This document shows, in pieces, positions 31,215 to 40,816 of a stretch of DNA of 52,500 bases (position 1 is the first letter of the stretch; the number at the start of each line of letters is the position of its first letter). This stretch comes from Sporosarcina sp. PTS2304 (GTDB lineage Bacteria > Bacillota > Bacilli > Bacillales_A > Planococcaceae). Where the stretch lies: contig NZ_CP031230.1 in assembly GCF_003351785.1 (NCBI RefSeq), positions 2,890,001 to 2,942,500 of the forward strand. The letters run 5' to 3'. The notes beneath the pieces are model-generated. The model was not told the DNA's origin. It searched no databases and saw nothing but the letters and a program-made list of their open reading frames with translations. A program made the position numbers and the translations under genes.

Positions 31215-32807
31215 ATGGCGTTTACCAAGTGGGATATGAAATCATTTATGAAAGGTGCATCCATTTTGACGATTGCGGCTATCGTTGTCAAAGTTTTGAG
31301 TGCTGTGTATCGTGTACCTTTTCAGAACTTAGTAGGGGATAAAGGGTTTTACATTTATCAACAAGTGTATCCTTTCATTGGCATATTTATCGTTTGGACA
31401 TCATCGGGGTTCGCTGTAGCTGTTTCGAAAATGCTTGCTGAAAGTAAGAGTGCAGGGGAGTCGCGGGGGATTTTACGTGTATCAATCGCCTATCTACTGT
31501 TGTTATCGCTAGGTATTTTTGTTTTATTGCGTGCTGGATCATCGTTTTTCGCAGATGTCATGGGAGATCGGGAGCTGGCACCCGTGTTGCATACAGGTGC
31601 GTATATCGTTTTAGTTCTGCCGTTTTTAGCTGTATTAAAAGGAGCTTTTCAATCTGAAGGGCAAATGATTCCTGTAGCTATTTCCAATATTTCTGAACAG
31701 TTGTTTCGTGTGCTCATTGTATTGACGGGCACATGGTTTGCGGTCAAGGCGGGGACTTCCCTTTATAAAATAGGAGAGATCACGATGTGGGCGGCTGTTG
31801 CTGGAGAAGCAGTCGGCGTACTTATTTTAACTTGGTTCTTTTTGCAGTACGAACGAGTTGAGCGTGCGAAAATCCAGGTCTGGCAAGTTGTAAAAGAGTT
31901 GACGAAGATCAGCGTGAGCGTCAGCGCCAGTTCGTTAATTTTACTAATCTTTCAATTAGTCGATTCATTTACGATTTACAATACATTGATCCAGTCGGGG
32001 ATGACTAGTGAGCACGCGATGCAAATGAAAGGTGTCTATGACCGGGGACAACCGCTGGTGCAAATGGGGGTTTTGTTAGCATCGACATTAGCATTGGCTT
32101 TGGTTCCGTTAATCGCACACCATGCTACTAAGTCAAATGGGAAAGGGGCATTACCTTTTATCAGCTTAACTTTCCGAACCTCCATTTTATTCGGCTGGGC
32201 AGCTACGGTAGGTCTCATTCTCGTATTACCTTATGTAAATGAAATGCTCTTCGAAACACGGACAGGCTCTGTTGCACTTATGATCTTTTCTATACAAATT
32301 TTTTGGCTGTCTATTATTTTGCCGTTAACCGCTATTCTTCAAGGGAGTAATAAAATACGAGGTCCATTACTTCTTCTAATGCTTGGCGTATTGATCAAAG
32401 TGGCCCTGACATCTACTTTAGTCAAACAGTATGGCGTGACGGGTGCGGCCATAGCAGGTGCTCTAGCTTTTGCGGTCGTCTCATTGCTATTGATTTTGTA
32501 CTTCAAACGCTTTTGGAAAACACCATTGGCCCCTAGTCGCTTTTACAACGTCTTATTGTTTGCGGGAAGTGCTATGGCGGCAGTGCTGATCCCATGGATG
32601 ATAGTGGCAGATCACTGGGTATTTGCAAGTTTCTCTCCTCGTTTACGTGCAACAGCTATAGCAATGACTGCAGTCACTATAGGGGCAATCATATTTCTTT
32701 TCGTCGTCTTGAAATCACGTATAATGAAGGAACGAGAGTGGTACTTATTGCCGTTCGGAAAACGTTTGGCAATTGTCCAACTATGGCTAACTAAAAATAG
32801 AAGGTGA
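31215..32807 (+). CDS. yabM: Polysaccharide/lipid flippase of the MOP family (YabM, SpoVB-like)
   Basis: A 530-residue integral membrane protein with about 14 hydrophobic segments, of the MurJ/SpoVB/RfbX branch of the MOP exporters. KGASILTIAAIVVKVLSAVYRVPF near residue 13 and the GDKGFYIYQQVYPF stretch are typical for SpoVB-like proteins. The likely cargo is a lipid-linked wall precursor. The stop is followed after five bases by yabN. Confidence 0.9.
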   Translation: MAFTKWDMKSFMKGASILTIAAIVVKVLSAVYRVPFQNLVGDKGFYIYQQVYPFIGIFIVWTSSGFAVAVSKMLAESKSAGESRGILRVSIAYLLLLSLGIFVLLRAGSSFFADVMGDRELAPVLHTGAYIVLVLPFLAVLKGAFQSEGQMIPVAISNISEQLFRVLIVLTGTWFAVKAGTSLYKIGEITMWAAVAGEAVGVLILTWFFLQYERVERAKIQVWQVVKELTKISVSVSASSLILLIFQLVDSFTIYNTLIQSGMTSEHAMQMKGVYDRGQPLVQMGVLLASTLALALVPLIAHHATKSNGKGALPFISLTFRTSILFGWAATVGLILVLPYVNEMLFETRTGSVALMIFSIQIFWLSIILPLTAILQGSNKIRGPLLLLMLGVLIKVALTSTLVKQYGVTGAAIAGALAFAVVSLLLILYFKRFWKTPLAPSRFYNVLLFAGSAMAAVLIPWMIVADHWVFASFSPRLRATAIAMTAVTIGAIIFLFVVLKSRIMKEREWYLLPFGKRLAIVQLWLTKNRR

Positions 32808-32812
32808 ATTAT

Positions 32813-34282
32813 GTGAGAAAAATCACTGTCATTGGATTAGGCGCAGGCGACTTACAACAGTTGCCGCTAGGTGTATACAGATTATTGAAGCAAGCTGAAT
32901 GTCTTGTCATCCGTACAGAAGAGCATCCAGTTGTACCTGAATTGCGCGCGGAGGGAATCCAAATGGATAGCTTTGACGTACTATACGAAGCAAATGATGC
33001 GTTTGAGGATGTCTACAAAGGCATAGTAGAGAAGTTGCTTGAAATGAGCACAGAACAACACGTTACATATGCTGTGCCGGGACATCCGCTAGTAGCTGAA
33101 CGAACAGTCCAGCTGTTGATTGAAAAAGAACGGGCAGGAGAAATTGAATTGCACTTGGCAGGCGGCAGCAGTTTCTTGGATCCAATATTCACTGCATTGC
33201 GCATAGATCCAATCGAGGGATTCCAGCTGCTCGATGGAACGGACGTAAAGCGTGACGATATTCGAATGGATCAGCATGTGTTGATCGGACAAGTCTATGA
33301 CGCATTCGTGGCTTCTGACGTGAAGCTAACATTGATGGAGAAATATCCTGACGAGCATGAGGTGACGATTGTGACAGCCGCTGGTTCTGCTGAAGAAAAG
33401 TTAACGAGTGTGGCACTTTTTGAACTGGATCGCATTGTATCATTAAACAATCTAACGACCATTTACGTACCACCTTTGGCGAAACGGAACCAGCGCTTGA
33501 AAGAATGGAGTTCATTCCGTGAAATCATAGCTACTTTACGTGCACCGGATGGTTGCCCATGGGATCGTGAGCAGACACATGAGACGCTGAAGCGTTATGT
33601 AATCGAAGAAGCATTTGAATTAGTTCAGGCAATTGATGAAGAAGACGATGAAGCGATTATTGAAGAGCTCGGAGATGTTTTATTACAAGTCTTTTTGCAT
33701 GCACAAATTGGTGAAGACAATGGCTACTTCTCAATAGAAGACGTGCTTGAAACAGTGAGCGAGAAAATGATCCGCCGCCATCCGCACGTCTTCGGTAAGA
33801 CGACAGCCGATACAACGATGGAAGTACTGACAAATTGGCAAGCGATAAAAGATGCAGAAAAGCCAAAGCGAGACTCATTGCTCGAAGGTCAGGAACGCTA
33901 TGCTTCATCTTTACTAACATCGTACAATTATCAGAAGACAGCAGCCAAGGTTGGATTTGACTGGCCTACCATTGAAGGGGCGTTCGAAAAGTTTCAAGAA
34001 GAATGGCTTGAATTTCAAGAGGAAGTCCGCCACGGTGGAACCACTAGTCAACTGGATGAATTAGGCGACGTTCTATTCACCATTGTCAACATTGCCAGGT
34101 TTTTGAAAATTTCACCGGAAGAAGCGATGTGGCATACAAATGAAAAGTTTAAGTCACGTTTTACGTATGTAGAACAATGCGTAAAGCAAGGAACTGGAGA
34201 TTTTTCAAGCTATAGTTTAGAACAACTTGAACAATTCTGGCAGCAAGCCAAACGAGAGGAAGAATCTAATGAGACTAGATAA
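32813..34282 (+). CDS. yabN: YabN: tetrapyrrole methylase-like and MazG pyrophosphohydrolase fusion
   Basis: A 489-residue two-domain protein. The N-terminal half ([31 protein letters not shown] near 85, AGGSSFLDP) has the tetrapyrrole methylase fold. The C-terminal part (from about 230) is MazG with the nucleotide/metal motif [17 protein letters not shown] and [14 protein letters not shown], plus a second EExxE-like helix [10 protein letters not shown]. It probably hydrolyses non-standard NTPs. I chose GTG 32813, six bases after GAAGGTG; a GTG at 32804 overlaps that site. Confidence 0.93.
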   Translation: MRKITVIGLGAGDLQQLPLGVYRLLKQAECLVIRTEEHPVVPELRAEGIQMDSFDVLYEANDAFEDVYKGIVEKLLEMSTEQHVTYAVPGHPLVAERTVQLLIEKERAGEIELHLAGGSSFLDPIFTALRIDPIEGFQLLDGTDVKRDDIRMDQHVLIGQVYDAFVASDVKLTLMEKYPDEHEVTIVTAAGSAEEKLTSVALFELDRIVSLNNLTTIYVPPLAKRNQRLKEWSSFREIIATLRAPDGCPWDREQTHETLKRYVIEEAFELVQAIDEEDDEAIIEELGDVLLQVFLHAQIGEDNGYFSIEDVLETVSEKMIRRHPHVFGKTTADTTMEVLTNWQAIKDAEKPKRDSLLEGQERYASSLLTSYNYQKTAAKVGFDWPTIEGAFEKFQEEWLEFQEEVRHGGTTSQLDELGDVLFTIVNIARFLKISPEEAMWHTNEKFKSRFTYVEQCVKQGTGDFSSYSLEQLEQFWQQAKREEESNETR

Positions 34283-34559
34283 ATTTTTGAAAGTGTCGCG
34301 GCTGATCAAGCGCCGTACATTAGCCAAGCAAGTAGCAGATCAAGGGCGAATCACTATAAATGGAAAGATAGCGAAAGCTTCGTCTGACGTGAAACCAACG
34401 GACGAACTAGCTATTCGTTTTGGTCAAAAAATCGTTACAGCGAAAGTTAATGAACTAAAAGCTTCTACAAAAAAAGAAGATGCCGCTGCGATGTATACGA
34501 TCCTAAGTGAAGAACGCCTTGAAAAAGTAGAACCTGAATTTATGGACGATGAAGACTAA
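34269..34559 (+). CDS. rqcP: S4-domain protein RqcP
   Basis: A 96-residue RNA-binding protein. [21 protein letters not shown] and the [13 protein letters not shown] turn define the S4 domain. In Bacillus RqcP (YabO) works with RqcH in C-terminal alanine tailing at stalled large subunits. It overlaps yabN by 14 bases, so it is probably coupled. ATG 34269 is used with AGAGGAAGAA before it; upstream in-frame sequence is shadow of yabN. Confidence 0.94.
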   Translation: MRLDKFLKVSRLIKRRTLAKQVADQGRITINGKIAKASSDVKPTDELAIRFGQKIVTAKVNELKASTKKEDAAAMYTILSEERLEKVEPEFMDDED

Positions 34560-34725
34560 TATCCTCGTCCTTTGAATTCCAATCATCCGGAAACCGTAAT
34601 TCATCTGTCGGTATCTCTACTAGCCAACAGATGACTGGGTGAAGGGCTATGACGGAAAATCAGACAGTACTGAATTTCTGTTATAGCCCTCTTCTGATTT
34701 CGTTCCTGTTACTCTTTATTGCTTG

Positions 34726-34754
34726 TCATGTTTGCCCAAGTCCGTGCATAAGAT
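34726..34754 (+). promoter_or_regulatory. Candidate sigma-E promoter of yabP
   Basis: TCATGTT (34726-34732), 14-base spacer, CATAAGAT (34747-34754). It resembles the sigma-E pattern (kmATATT and CATACAmT) and lies 31 bases before yabP, a sigma-E gene in B. subtilis. Confidence 0.5.
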
Positions 34755-34785
34755 ATGGGGAACGCACTAGAGAAGGGGGACGCAT

Positions 34786-35082
34786 ATGCAAATGCAAACT
34801 GAAAATTCAACGTACACTATCCCATCAGGAGATCATGTAGTCACGATGCGCAATCGCAAAAGAATGGATCTTACTTCCGTAAAAACGATTGACCGTTTCG
34901 ATCAAGAAGAATTTCTAGTCAGAACATCTCAAGGAATTCTACAAATTCGTGGGGAGGAATTGCGTATTGTTCATTTAGATGTGGACAAGGGCTTGCTGAC
35001 ATTAGAAGGCTCTGTCCAAACGCTACAATACGATGAAGAAGAGTCCGGTTCACGCAATTTTCTCCATAAATTATTCGGATGA
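34786..35082 (+). CDS. yabP: Sporulation protein YabP
   Basis: A 98-residue YabP/YqfC-family protein of the mother-cell line. The pattern HVVTMRNRKRMDLTSVKTIDRFD and LRIVHLDVDKGLLTLEG is that of YabP. B. subtilis YabP is needed for sporulation at the cortex stage; mechanism unknown. ATG 34786 follows AGAAGGGGG. The stop shares ATGA with yabQ. Confidence 0.93.
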   Translation: MQMQTENSTYTIPSGDHVVTMRNRKRMDLTSVKTIDRFDQEEFLVRTSQGILQIRGEELRIVHLDVDKGLLTLEGSVQTLQYDEEESGSRNFLHKLFG

Positions 35083-35564
35083 GCCTATCCGTCCAGTTCT
35101 TCAGTTTACTTGCGATGATCGGGACAGGCATTTTTGCTGGAGTGATTATGGATATTTTCGGAACGGTTGTCGCTGCGTGCGATAAGCGTTCTGTTATCCG
35201 GCGCCGAGCTTTCTGGTTTGAGTTAGGCGTTTGGATTCTTTTGGGGATAAGTGCATTTTGGATACTAATACTAGTACGCGGTGGGGCCTGGAGAATGTAT
35301 GACCCCGTCGCACAAATTAGTGGGATGTTATTGTACGTCGCTATATTTCATTATCCATTCCGCATGATTGGTAGAGTGGTGCTGATAGTAGTGATCCGTC
35401 CCATTTGGTATATCATACTTCTAGTTTTGTTAGTGATTCGAAGAATGATTCGAGTCATTGTCTATATTTTGTCACTTATTCTAGCGCCATTCGTCTTATT
35501 CTATAAGAATAGTCGTAAATTCCTTCAAAACAAATACAGACTACTATATAATAAAGAACAATAG
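35079..35564 (+). CDS. yabQ: Spore cortex biosynthesis protein YabQ
   Basis: A 161-residue membrane protein with about four or five hydrophobic segments (near 5-28, 45-66, 82-96 and 100-145) and a basic tail. By position after yabP and by pattern (VQFFSLLAMIGTGIFAGVIMD) it is YabQ, needed for spore cortex in B. subtilis and expressed in the mother cell. Confidence 0.92.
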   Translation: MSLSVQFFSLLAMIGTGIFAGVIMDIFGTVVAACDKRSVIRRRAFWFELGVWILLGISAFWILILVRGGAWRMYDPVAQISGMLLYVAIFHYPFRMIGRVVLIVVIRPIWYIILLVLLVIRRMIRVIVYILSLILAPFVLFYKNSRKFLQNKYRLLYNKEQ

Positions 35565-35593
35565 TAGAAACAAGTCAGAAAGGTGTGTGCGCC

Positions 35594-36007
35594 ATGAAAA
35601 AAACACAGAAGCAGTCAACAGAGAAAGTTACAGCAATCGATAATGACTATGTGCGCTCCATGCAGAAAAAAGAATATTTAAAAAAGGCGCAAAAAATACG
35701 TTTGCGAAATCGCCTGGCAGTGTTCGCTGTAATCGTCTGTATTGTAGCCGGAAGTTTATTCAATATGAATGAAGGTCAGAAAGAATTATTGGCTGTGAAA
35801 GAGCAAGAAAAATTGGAAGCAATGGCTACACTAAAGGATTTGCAAGCACAACAAGAACAGTTAAATATGCAATTGACTATGTTGGATGATGATGAATATA
35901 TTGCAAAATTAGCGCGTAAAGAATATTTCCTTTCTGAATCCAACGAGATCATTTTTTCTATTCCTGACAAGAAAAAAGAGTCAGAAAAAGAGATGAGAAA
36001 AGAGTAG
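35594..36007 (+). CDS. divIC: Cell division protein DivIC (FtsB type)
   Basis: A 137-residue bitopic septum protein: basic cytoplasmic N-terminus, one TM helix at about 41-57 and an extracytoplasmic coiled coil (about 62-105), then AKLARKEYFLSESNEIIFSIP. It works with DivIB and FtsL. I chose ATG 35594; an in-frame GTG at 35585 overlaps the ribosome site AAAGGTG. Confidence 0.95.
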   Translation: MKKTQKQSTEKVTAIDNDYVRSMQKKEYLKKAQKIRLRNRLAVFAVIVCIVAGSLFNMNEGQKELLAVKEQEKLEAMATLKDLQAQQEQLNMQLTMLDDDEYIAKLARKEYFLSESNEIIFSIPDKKKESEKEMRKE

Positions 36008-36012
36008 TCATG

Positions 36013-36040
36013 TTGACACTCTTTTTTTGTTGGCTATAAT
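36013..36040 (+). promoter_or_regulatory. Sigma-A promoter of yabR
   Basis: Consensus TTGACA (36013-36018) and TATAAT (36035-36040), 16 bases apart; about 90 bases of leader before yabR. Confidence 0.85.
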
Positions 36041-36128
36041 ATAAGTAGGAGCTTGTAAAATACAGGCACTGCCAATATGGTTGATAGGCTTACGAGCCGC
36101 TTAAAACTTAAGGAGGAGCATTTTTTTT

Positions 36129-36551
36129 ATGTCAATTGAAGTAGGCAGCAAGTTAGAGGGTAAAGTAACCGGGATCACAAATTTTGGGGCATTTGTTGAA
36201 TTGCCAAGCGGATCCACAGGATTAGTCCATATTAGTGAAGTAGCTGACAATTACGTCAAAGATATAAATGACCATTTAAAAGTTGGCGATATGGTTGAAG
36301 TAAAAGTTATGAATGTGGGATCTGACGGTAAAATCGGTCTTTCCATCCGTAAGGCAAAGCCAGAGTCAGAACGTCCGCAACGTCCACAGCGTCCGCAAAG
36401 ACCTCGTCCAGGCAGCAAGCCGAGCTTTGAACGTCCAGAGAATTTCGAGCAAAAAATGGCGAAATTCATGAAAGACAGCGAAGAACGTTTAACTACTTTA
36501 AAGAGAGCAACGGAGTCTAAACGTGGCGGCCGTGGCGCTAGAAGAGGATAA
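36129..36551 (+). CDS. yabR: S1-domain RNA-binding protein YabR
   Basis: A 140-residue protein. An S1 domain (EVGSKLEGKVTGITNFGAFVEL to GKIGLSIRKA, about 4-77) is followed by a low-complexity linker of repeated R-P-Q triplets (about 82-95) and a basic RGGRGARRG tail. It belongs to the general stress protein 13 group; it probably binds ribosomes or mRNA. Own promoter, strong ribosome site AAGGAGGAG and terminator, so a monocistronic gene. Confidence 0.93.
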   Translation: MSIEVGSKLEGKVTGITNFGAFVELPSGSTGLVHISEVADNYVKDINDHLKVGDMVEVKVMNVGSDGKIGLSIRKAKPESERPQRPQRPQRPRPGSKPSFERPENFEQKMAKFMKDSEERLTTLKRATESKRGGRGARRG

Positions 36552-36584
36552 CTTGCTGACTGTTTCAACTGTCTTAAGTTAGTA

Positions 36585-36623
36585 AAGCGTATGATCAACA
36601 GTTGTTGATCATACGCTTTTTTT
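36585..36623 (+). terminator. Terminator after yabR
   Basis: AAAGCGTATGATCAAC pairs perfectly with GTTGATCATACGCTTT and a T run follows. Confidence 0.95.
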
Positions 36624-36634
36624 ATAGGCAAAAC

Positions 36635-36668
36635 AAAAAACTCCTTCGCCTGAGCGGAGGAGTTTTAT
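36635..36668 (-). terminator. Terminator after tRNA-Met (minus strand)
   Basis: Read on the minus strand, ACTCCTCCGC pairs with GCGAAGGAGT and is followed by six T. It closes the tRNA gene at its 3' side. Confidence 0.85.
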
Positions 36669-36672
36669 TATA

Positions 36673-36746
36673 TAGCGGCGGAGGGAGTCGAACCCACGAC
36701 CTTACGGGTATGAACCGGACGCTCTAGCCAGCTGAGCTACGCCGCC
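36673..36746 (-). tRNA. tRNA-Met (anticodon CAT)
   Basis: A 74-base cloverleaf on the minus strand: acceptor GGCGGCG with CGCCGCT (first pair G-T), D stem GCTC/GAGC, anticodon loop TTCATAC, T loop TTCGACT. The type is elongator methionine by comparison with B. subtilis, though CAT could in principle be a tRNA-Ile2. CCA is not encoded. There are two stem mismatches: C-T at 28-42 and T-T at 50-64. Confidence 0.92.
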
Positions 36747-36861
36747 ATGAATACTAGCTGTGCGGTGAAACAAGAACTTTTCAAACGCAACGTCTTCTAT
36801 CATACAAGGGAAATCAGAAAGTGTCAACTATCTTTTGTAAAAAGAAAAAACATACGGAATA

Positions 36862-36927
36862 CGTCGAAATGTTTTAAGGGTAGCCTGTCACAAACAGACA
36901 AAATTTCTTCAGACCCCCATGTATAGT
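36862..36927 (+). promoter_or_regulatory. Candidate spoIIE promoter with 0A-like box
   Basis: TATAGT at 36922-36927 is a good -10. No good -35 at 17 bases; CAGACA at 36895-36900 lies 21 bases upstream, the odd spacing known for B. subtilis spoIIE. CGTCGAA (36862-36868) differs from the 0A box at one base and TGTCACA (36886-36892) at two. Confidence 0.5.
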
Positions 36928-36958
36928 TGCTAGTAAGAGAACATAGGGGGTATGGGAA

Positions 36959-39355
36959 ATGAAGATGATTGATAATATCGAAAGACCATTTGGCCAACAA
37001 ATCAGAGAACCATGGCAGTGGCTGATCAACCGTAAAGTCTATATATTGACAGCAATTCTTTTCTTAGTCGGATCGTTCTTTCTATCGCAAGCAGTAGTAT
37101 TCGACATGGCAGTTCCGTTCTTTTTACCGATTTGGGCATTAGCAAGTATGAGGTATCGTCAACATATGATTTATGTTTTTATAGGTGGAATGATAGGAAG
37201 TTCTTTTTTAGGGATGGGACAAGCAGTGATCCATCTGACGCAATTATTGCTATTTCACACAGCCATTAAAATACCCGTGATGAAAAAGTCTATTCCAGTC
37301 GCTGTGGCAGCCAGTATGATTTTACCGCAAATCGTATGGCAACTAATACAATATAGTGAAAGGTTACCTGTGGCTGTCCAATTATCCATTGGACTTGAAG
37401 CACTGCTCGCACTTTTCATGACAATCTTCATGTTATTGGCGTTTCCTTCTATAGATAGGCTATTATATGGTCCGTGGAATCCAGAGCAAGTTAGCGCAAT
37501 GTGTATAGTAGGAGCGCTGGCCACGACAGGAATGGGAGGAGTACAAATTGGCTATGTATCCGTGGCGGGCGTATTTCTTTTTCTTGCGATCTACGTAGCC
37601 GCCATGGTAGGGGGTGTGCCGTTTGCTACGACAGTCGGCATGATCATCGCGCTTATTATAGGTGTGTCGGATTTAGCGTTTACCGGCATGATGGCTTTAT
37701 ACGGAATTACTGGACTGATGGCAGGAGGTCTGAAACGGTTCGGAAAGGTTGGCGTTATTACGGGAAGTGTGTTCGTGTCAGTTTTCTTCTTGCTGTATGA
37801 TGCTACGCTTCCACTAGATACTGTTCACTTTTCTACTATAGGGATCGCATCGTTATTGTTTTTGTTTATTCCGACACAAAAGATGAATCGTATTCGTCAA
37901 GTGTTGTTGCCTAAACAGGAAGGGATTTCTGAAAAAAGACAGCAATGGTTGGCTGATAAACTGGATGGACAATTAGAGGAGTTTCAGCAGTTTGCCCATT
38001 TTATGTCGACATTAGTGAGTAATCGTCTGACACCGGAGGATGAGGCTGCAGCCACTGTTGAGGTGCCGTCTATTTGCCAATCTTGTTTCCGTTATAGGAA
38101 GTGCTGGGAAAGCGAAGAAGACGGAATTGGAGAGTTAATCGGGGAATGGGAGTCTACGTATTCAGCGACAAAAAAAGCTGCACGTGTGCGAGTAGAAGAG
38201 AGGATGAAGTTTAAGTGTCTGCGGTTTAAAGGTCTTATTAATGAGTTGGAGGAACATGGAACGAATCGTCTACTTATGGGACAACTCCAGCACGGTCGAA
38301 AAATGTTGGCGCTACAACTGCGAGATATGAGTATGCATATTGAAAAAGTGATGCGAGAGGTGAAAGAAGATTTAACGACGTATAAAATGGCCGAGGAAGA
38401 ATTGGCTAATCGGCTACAAGTCCAAGGAGTAGAGTTTTTTCAAATTGACATATTATCAGAAGAGCGTGGATCTTGTAGGGTAGTAGTCTCGGTTCCAGAG
38501 AAAAAGGCGGACTTCGAAGCAGAAACGACAGTCGGAGAGTATTTAATCGTACCTGTATTGGAACAAATGTATGAAGAACCTATTTATATATCGAAGTCTA
38601 CCTACCAGCCGTTCCCGTTCCCGCATGTGCAGTTAACATTCAGTTCAGCTGTTCGTTTCTCATTGGATTATGATATTGTGACAACGACGGGAAGAGGTGC
38701 ATTCCAAGGCGGAGATGCGTATGAAGTGTTCAAAATTCATGATGGATTATCAGCTGTTTTACTTTCGGACGGAATGGGGCAAGATATTAACGCCTACCAT
38801 GAAAGCCGAAAAGTAATCCGACTGATGCGCGAGTGTTTAGGTCAGAAGATGGATCCAGAAACAGCGATTCATACTTTACATTATATGATGGCCTTGAATG
38901 GATTAGACGATATGTATGCAACATTGGATTTAGCCTTGATCGATCTTCAAGACGGTCGGCTGTGGTCTTGGAAAGCAGGTTCGATGAGTACGTATATAAA
39001 AAGGGGAGATGAATGTATACGTCTAGACAGTAAAACCGTTCCATTTGGATTTTTGCCATCCTTTTCAATAGAAGCAAAGAACGAACAATTAAAATCAGGC
39101 GATATTATAGTCATGATGACAGATGGTATATTTAACGGGGAATTACAATTGGAAGTACAAGAAGATGTCATGCATCAAACGATTGACCGATTTAAAGAAA
39201 TGGATTGCCACACGATTGCCGATCAGGTCATGATGGAAATGGAACGTGTATTTGAAACAGTAGATGATGATCGAACGGTATTGGTGATGAAAGTGGATCA
39301 TATCGTTCCTAAATGGTCAAAGACAAATAAGAAGTCTAAAGTCAGTTCTAGTTAA
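36959..39355 (+). CDS. spoIIE: Stage II sporulation protein E (PP2C phosphatase)
   Basis: A 798-residue protein. The first 305 residues hold about ten membrane helices, then a regulatory region with a cysteine cluster (CQSCFRYRKCW near 368-378), then a PP2C domain with metal aspartates in LSDGMGQD (D604), MMTDGIFNG (D722) and DDDRTV (D769-D771). It dephosphorylates SpoIIAA-P to activate sigma-F and helps polar septation. The ATG follows AGGGGG. B. subtilis has yabS and yabT between this and tilS; here they are absent. Confidence 0.97.
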   Translation: MKMIDNIERPFGQQIREPWQWLINRKVYILTAILFLVGSFFLSQAVVFDMAVPFFLPIWALASMRYRQHMIYVFIGGMIGSSFLGMGQAVIHLTQLLLFHTAIKIPVMKKSIPVAVAASMILPQIVWQLIQYSERLPVAVQLSIGLEALLALFMTIFMLLAFPSIDRLLYGPWNPEQVSAMCIVGALATTGMGGVQIGYVSVAGVFLFLAIYVAAMVGGVPFATTVGMIIALIIGVSDLAFTGMMALYGITGLMAGGLKRFGKVGVITGSVFVSVFFLLYDATLPLDTVHFSTIGIASLLFLFIPTQKMNRIRQVLLPKQEGISEKRQQWLADKLDGQLEEFQQFAHFMSTLVSNRLTPEDEAAATVEVPSICQSCFRYRKCWESEEDGIGELIGEWESTYSATKKAARVRVEERMKFKCLRFKGLINELEEHGTNRLLMGQLQHGRKMLALQLRDMSMHIEKVMREVKEDLTTYKMAEEELANRLQVQGVEFFQIDILSEERGSCRVVVSVPEKKADFEAETTVGEYLIVPVLEQMYEEPIYISKSTYQPFPFPHVQLTFSSAVRFSLDYDIVTTTGRGAFQGGDAYEVFKIHDGLSAVLLSDGMGQDINAYHESRKVIRLMRECLGQKMDPETAIHTLHYMMALNGLDDMYATLDLALIDLQDGRLWSWKAGSMSTYIKRGDECIRLDSKTVPFGFLPSFSIEAKNEQLKSGDIIVMMTDGIFNGELQLEVQEDVMHQTIDRFKEMDCHTIADQVMMEMERVFETVDDDRTVLVMKVDHIVPKWSKTNKKSKVSSS

Positions 39356-39391
39356 AAGAGTGGTAGAATTAGGGGAGGAGGGAGATGGATC

Positions 39392-40798
39392 ATGAAACGT
39401 TTGCAACAAGAAGTTTTGAAGTTTATCGAAAGGTACCGATTGATCCCTCCCAGCTCCCGTGTGTTAGTAGCATGTTCGGGTGGGGTCGATTCCATATCGC
39501 TACTTCACTTTTTAGCCAATCACCGCCAGTTGTTGGATATAGAAGTAGGTGCGGTGCATATAGATCACATGCTTAGAGGGCAGGAATCAGCAGAAGATGC
39601 TTATGTAGTAAAAGAACTTTGTAATAAATTCCGATTACCTTTTTACTCGGAAGCTGTTCCTATTCCGACCATTTTGGAACGCAGTGGCGGTAATGTGCAA
39701 CTGTTGTGCCGAGAAGAACGTTACGATTGTTTTAAGAGAATTATGCAAGCGGATAAATATACAGTTCTTGCGACGGGGCATCATGCAGAAGATCAATTAG
39801 AGACCATACTCATTCAATTAAGTAAGAGCCAATCACTAAACGGCATGCCGCTGCAGCGCGCTTTGTCTATTGGGAATGTTGTTCGCCCCTTCCTTCCTTT
39901 AAAGAAGAGCGAGCTGTACGCATATGCTGATTATTATACATTGAAGTTTCGAGAAGATCCCAGCAATGAACGGGATGACTATTTACGCAATCGTATGCGC
40001 CATCAAGTAGTTCCTCTGTTGACAGCGGAAAATCCTTCGATCGCCAGCAGTACTGTTAGACAAACTGTACAGCGCCAAGCAGATGAGGAATTTTTAAGGC
40101 AATTGGCAACAGAACATTGGCAACAGATTGTAACTTATACTAAAGAACAGCTTCCTTCTTTTGATCGGGAGGCGTTTCTTGCTATACCCAAAGCTTTACA
40201 AAAGCGTGTGATTCAACTACTATTAAGTTGTCTTCCAAGCCCTGAGATTGAGAAAGTTGAGCAACGTTCCACAGTAGTGGATGAACTGTTACAACATATT
40301 GAAAATCCAGCAGGGAATGTAACGGTTGACGTGGCAAATGGCTATCAGTTTGTTAGGGAATATGATAAACTGCTAATTACGAAAAAGGATATGAATACGA
40401 AAGCCCTCAGTCCACTCATTCTTGAAAAAGGAATGTGGCATACGTGGGGGAGTATTCAATTTTATTGGCAACAAGCTGATGCAGATGTAATCGAAACCTT
40501 CTACCCTTCGCATGACATCAAATACTTTCAATTACCAGCTGACGAACTGCCATTGTCTGTGAGATTATGGCAACCCGGTGATCGTATCCAGTTAAAAGGC
40601 ATGTCTCAAGCCAAGCGCGTATCGCGGGTATTAATTGATGAAAAAGTAGGAATGTCGCAAAGAAAGCAGCAAGCAGTTATTACAACGGCAAGCGGTGTCG
40701 TATGTGCGGTGCCAGGTGTGCGGTATGGCGAGATGTTTTCCTATCACCGGTCAGAAGGCGAGTCATACATATGGATTACGCGTGAAAAAGATAGATAA
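39392..40798 (+). CDS. tilS: tRNA(Ile)-lysidine synthetase
   Basis: A 468-residue enzyme that turns C34 of tRNA-Ile2 into lysidine so it reads AUA. The ATP PP-loop SGGVDS is at residues 29-34; HIDHMLRGQES and TGHHAEDQLET are family motifs; the C-terminal substrate-binding domain (RLWQPGDRIQLKGM) is complete. A strong ribosome site GGGGAGGAGGGAG precedes it. 18 bases to hpt. Confidence 0.96.
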   Translation: MKRLQQEVLKFIERYRLIPPSSRVLVACSGGVDSISLLHFLANHRQLLDIEVGAVHIDHMLRGQESAEDAYVVKELCNKFRLPFYSEAVPIPTILERSGGNVQLLCREERYDCFKRIMQADKYTVLATGHHAEDQLETILIQLSKSQSLNGMPLQRALSIGNVVRPFLPLKKSELYAYADYYTLKFREDPSNERDDYLRNRMRHQVVPLLTAENPSIASSTVRQTVQRQADEEFLRQLATEHWQQIVTYTKEQLPSFDREAFLAIPKALQKRVIQLLLSCLPSPEIEKVEQRSTVVDELLQHIENPAGNVTVDVANGYQFVREYDKLLITKKDMNTKALSPLILEKGMWHTWGSIQFYWQQADADVIETFYPSHDIKYFQLPADELPLSVRLWQPGDRIQLKGMSQAKRVSRVLIDEKVGMSQRKQQAVITTASGVVCAVPGVRYGEMFSYHRSEGESYIWITREKDR

Positions 40799-40816
40799 AT
40801 TGGAGGGGGCGAGCCG

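Noticed and set aside
34649..34840. Small open frame between rqcP and yabP
   Set aside because: It overlaps the yabP start in another frame, has no ribosome site and contains the candidate sigma-E promoter.
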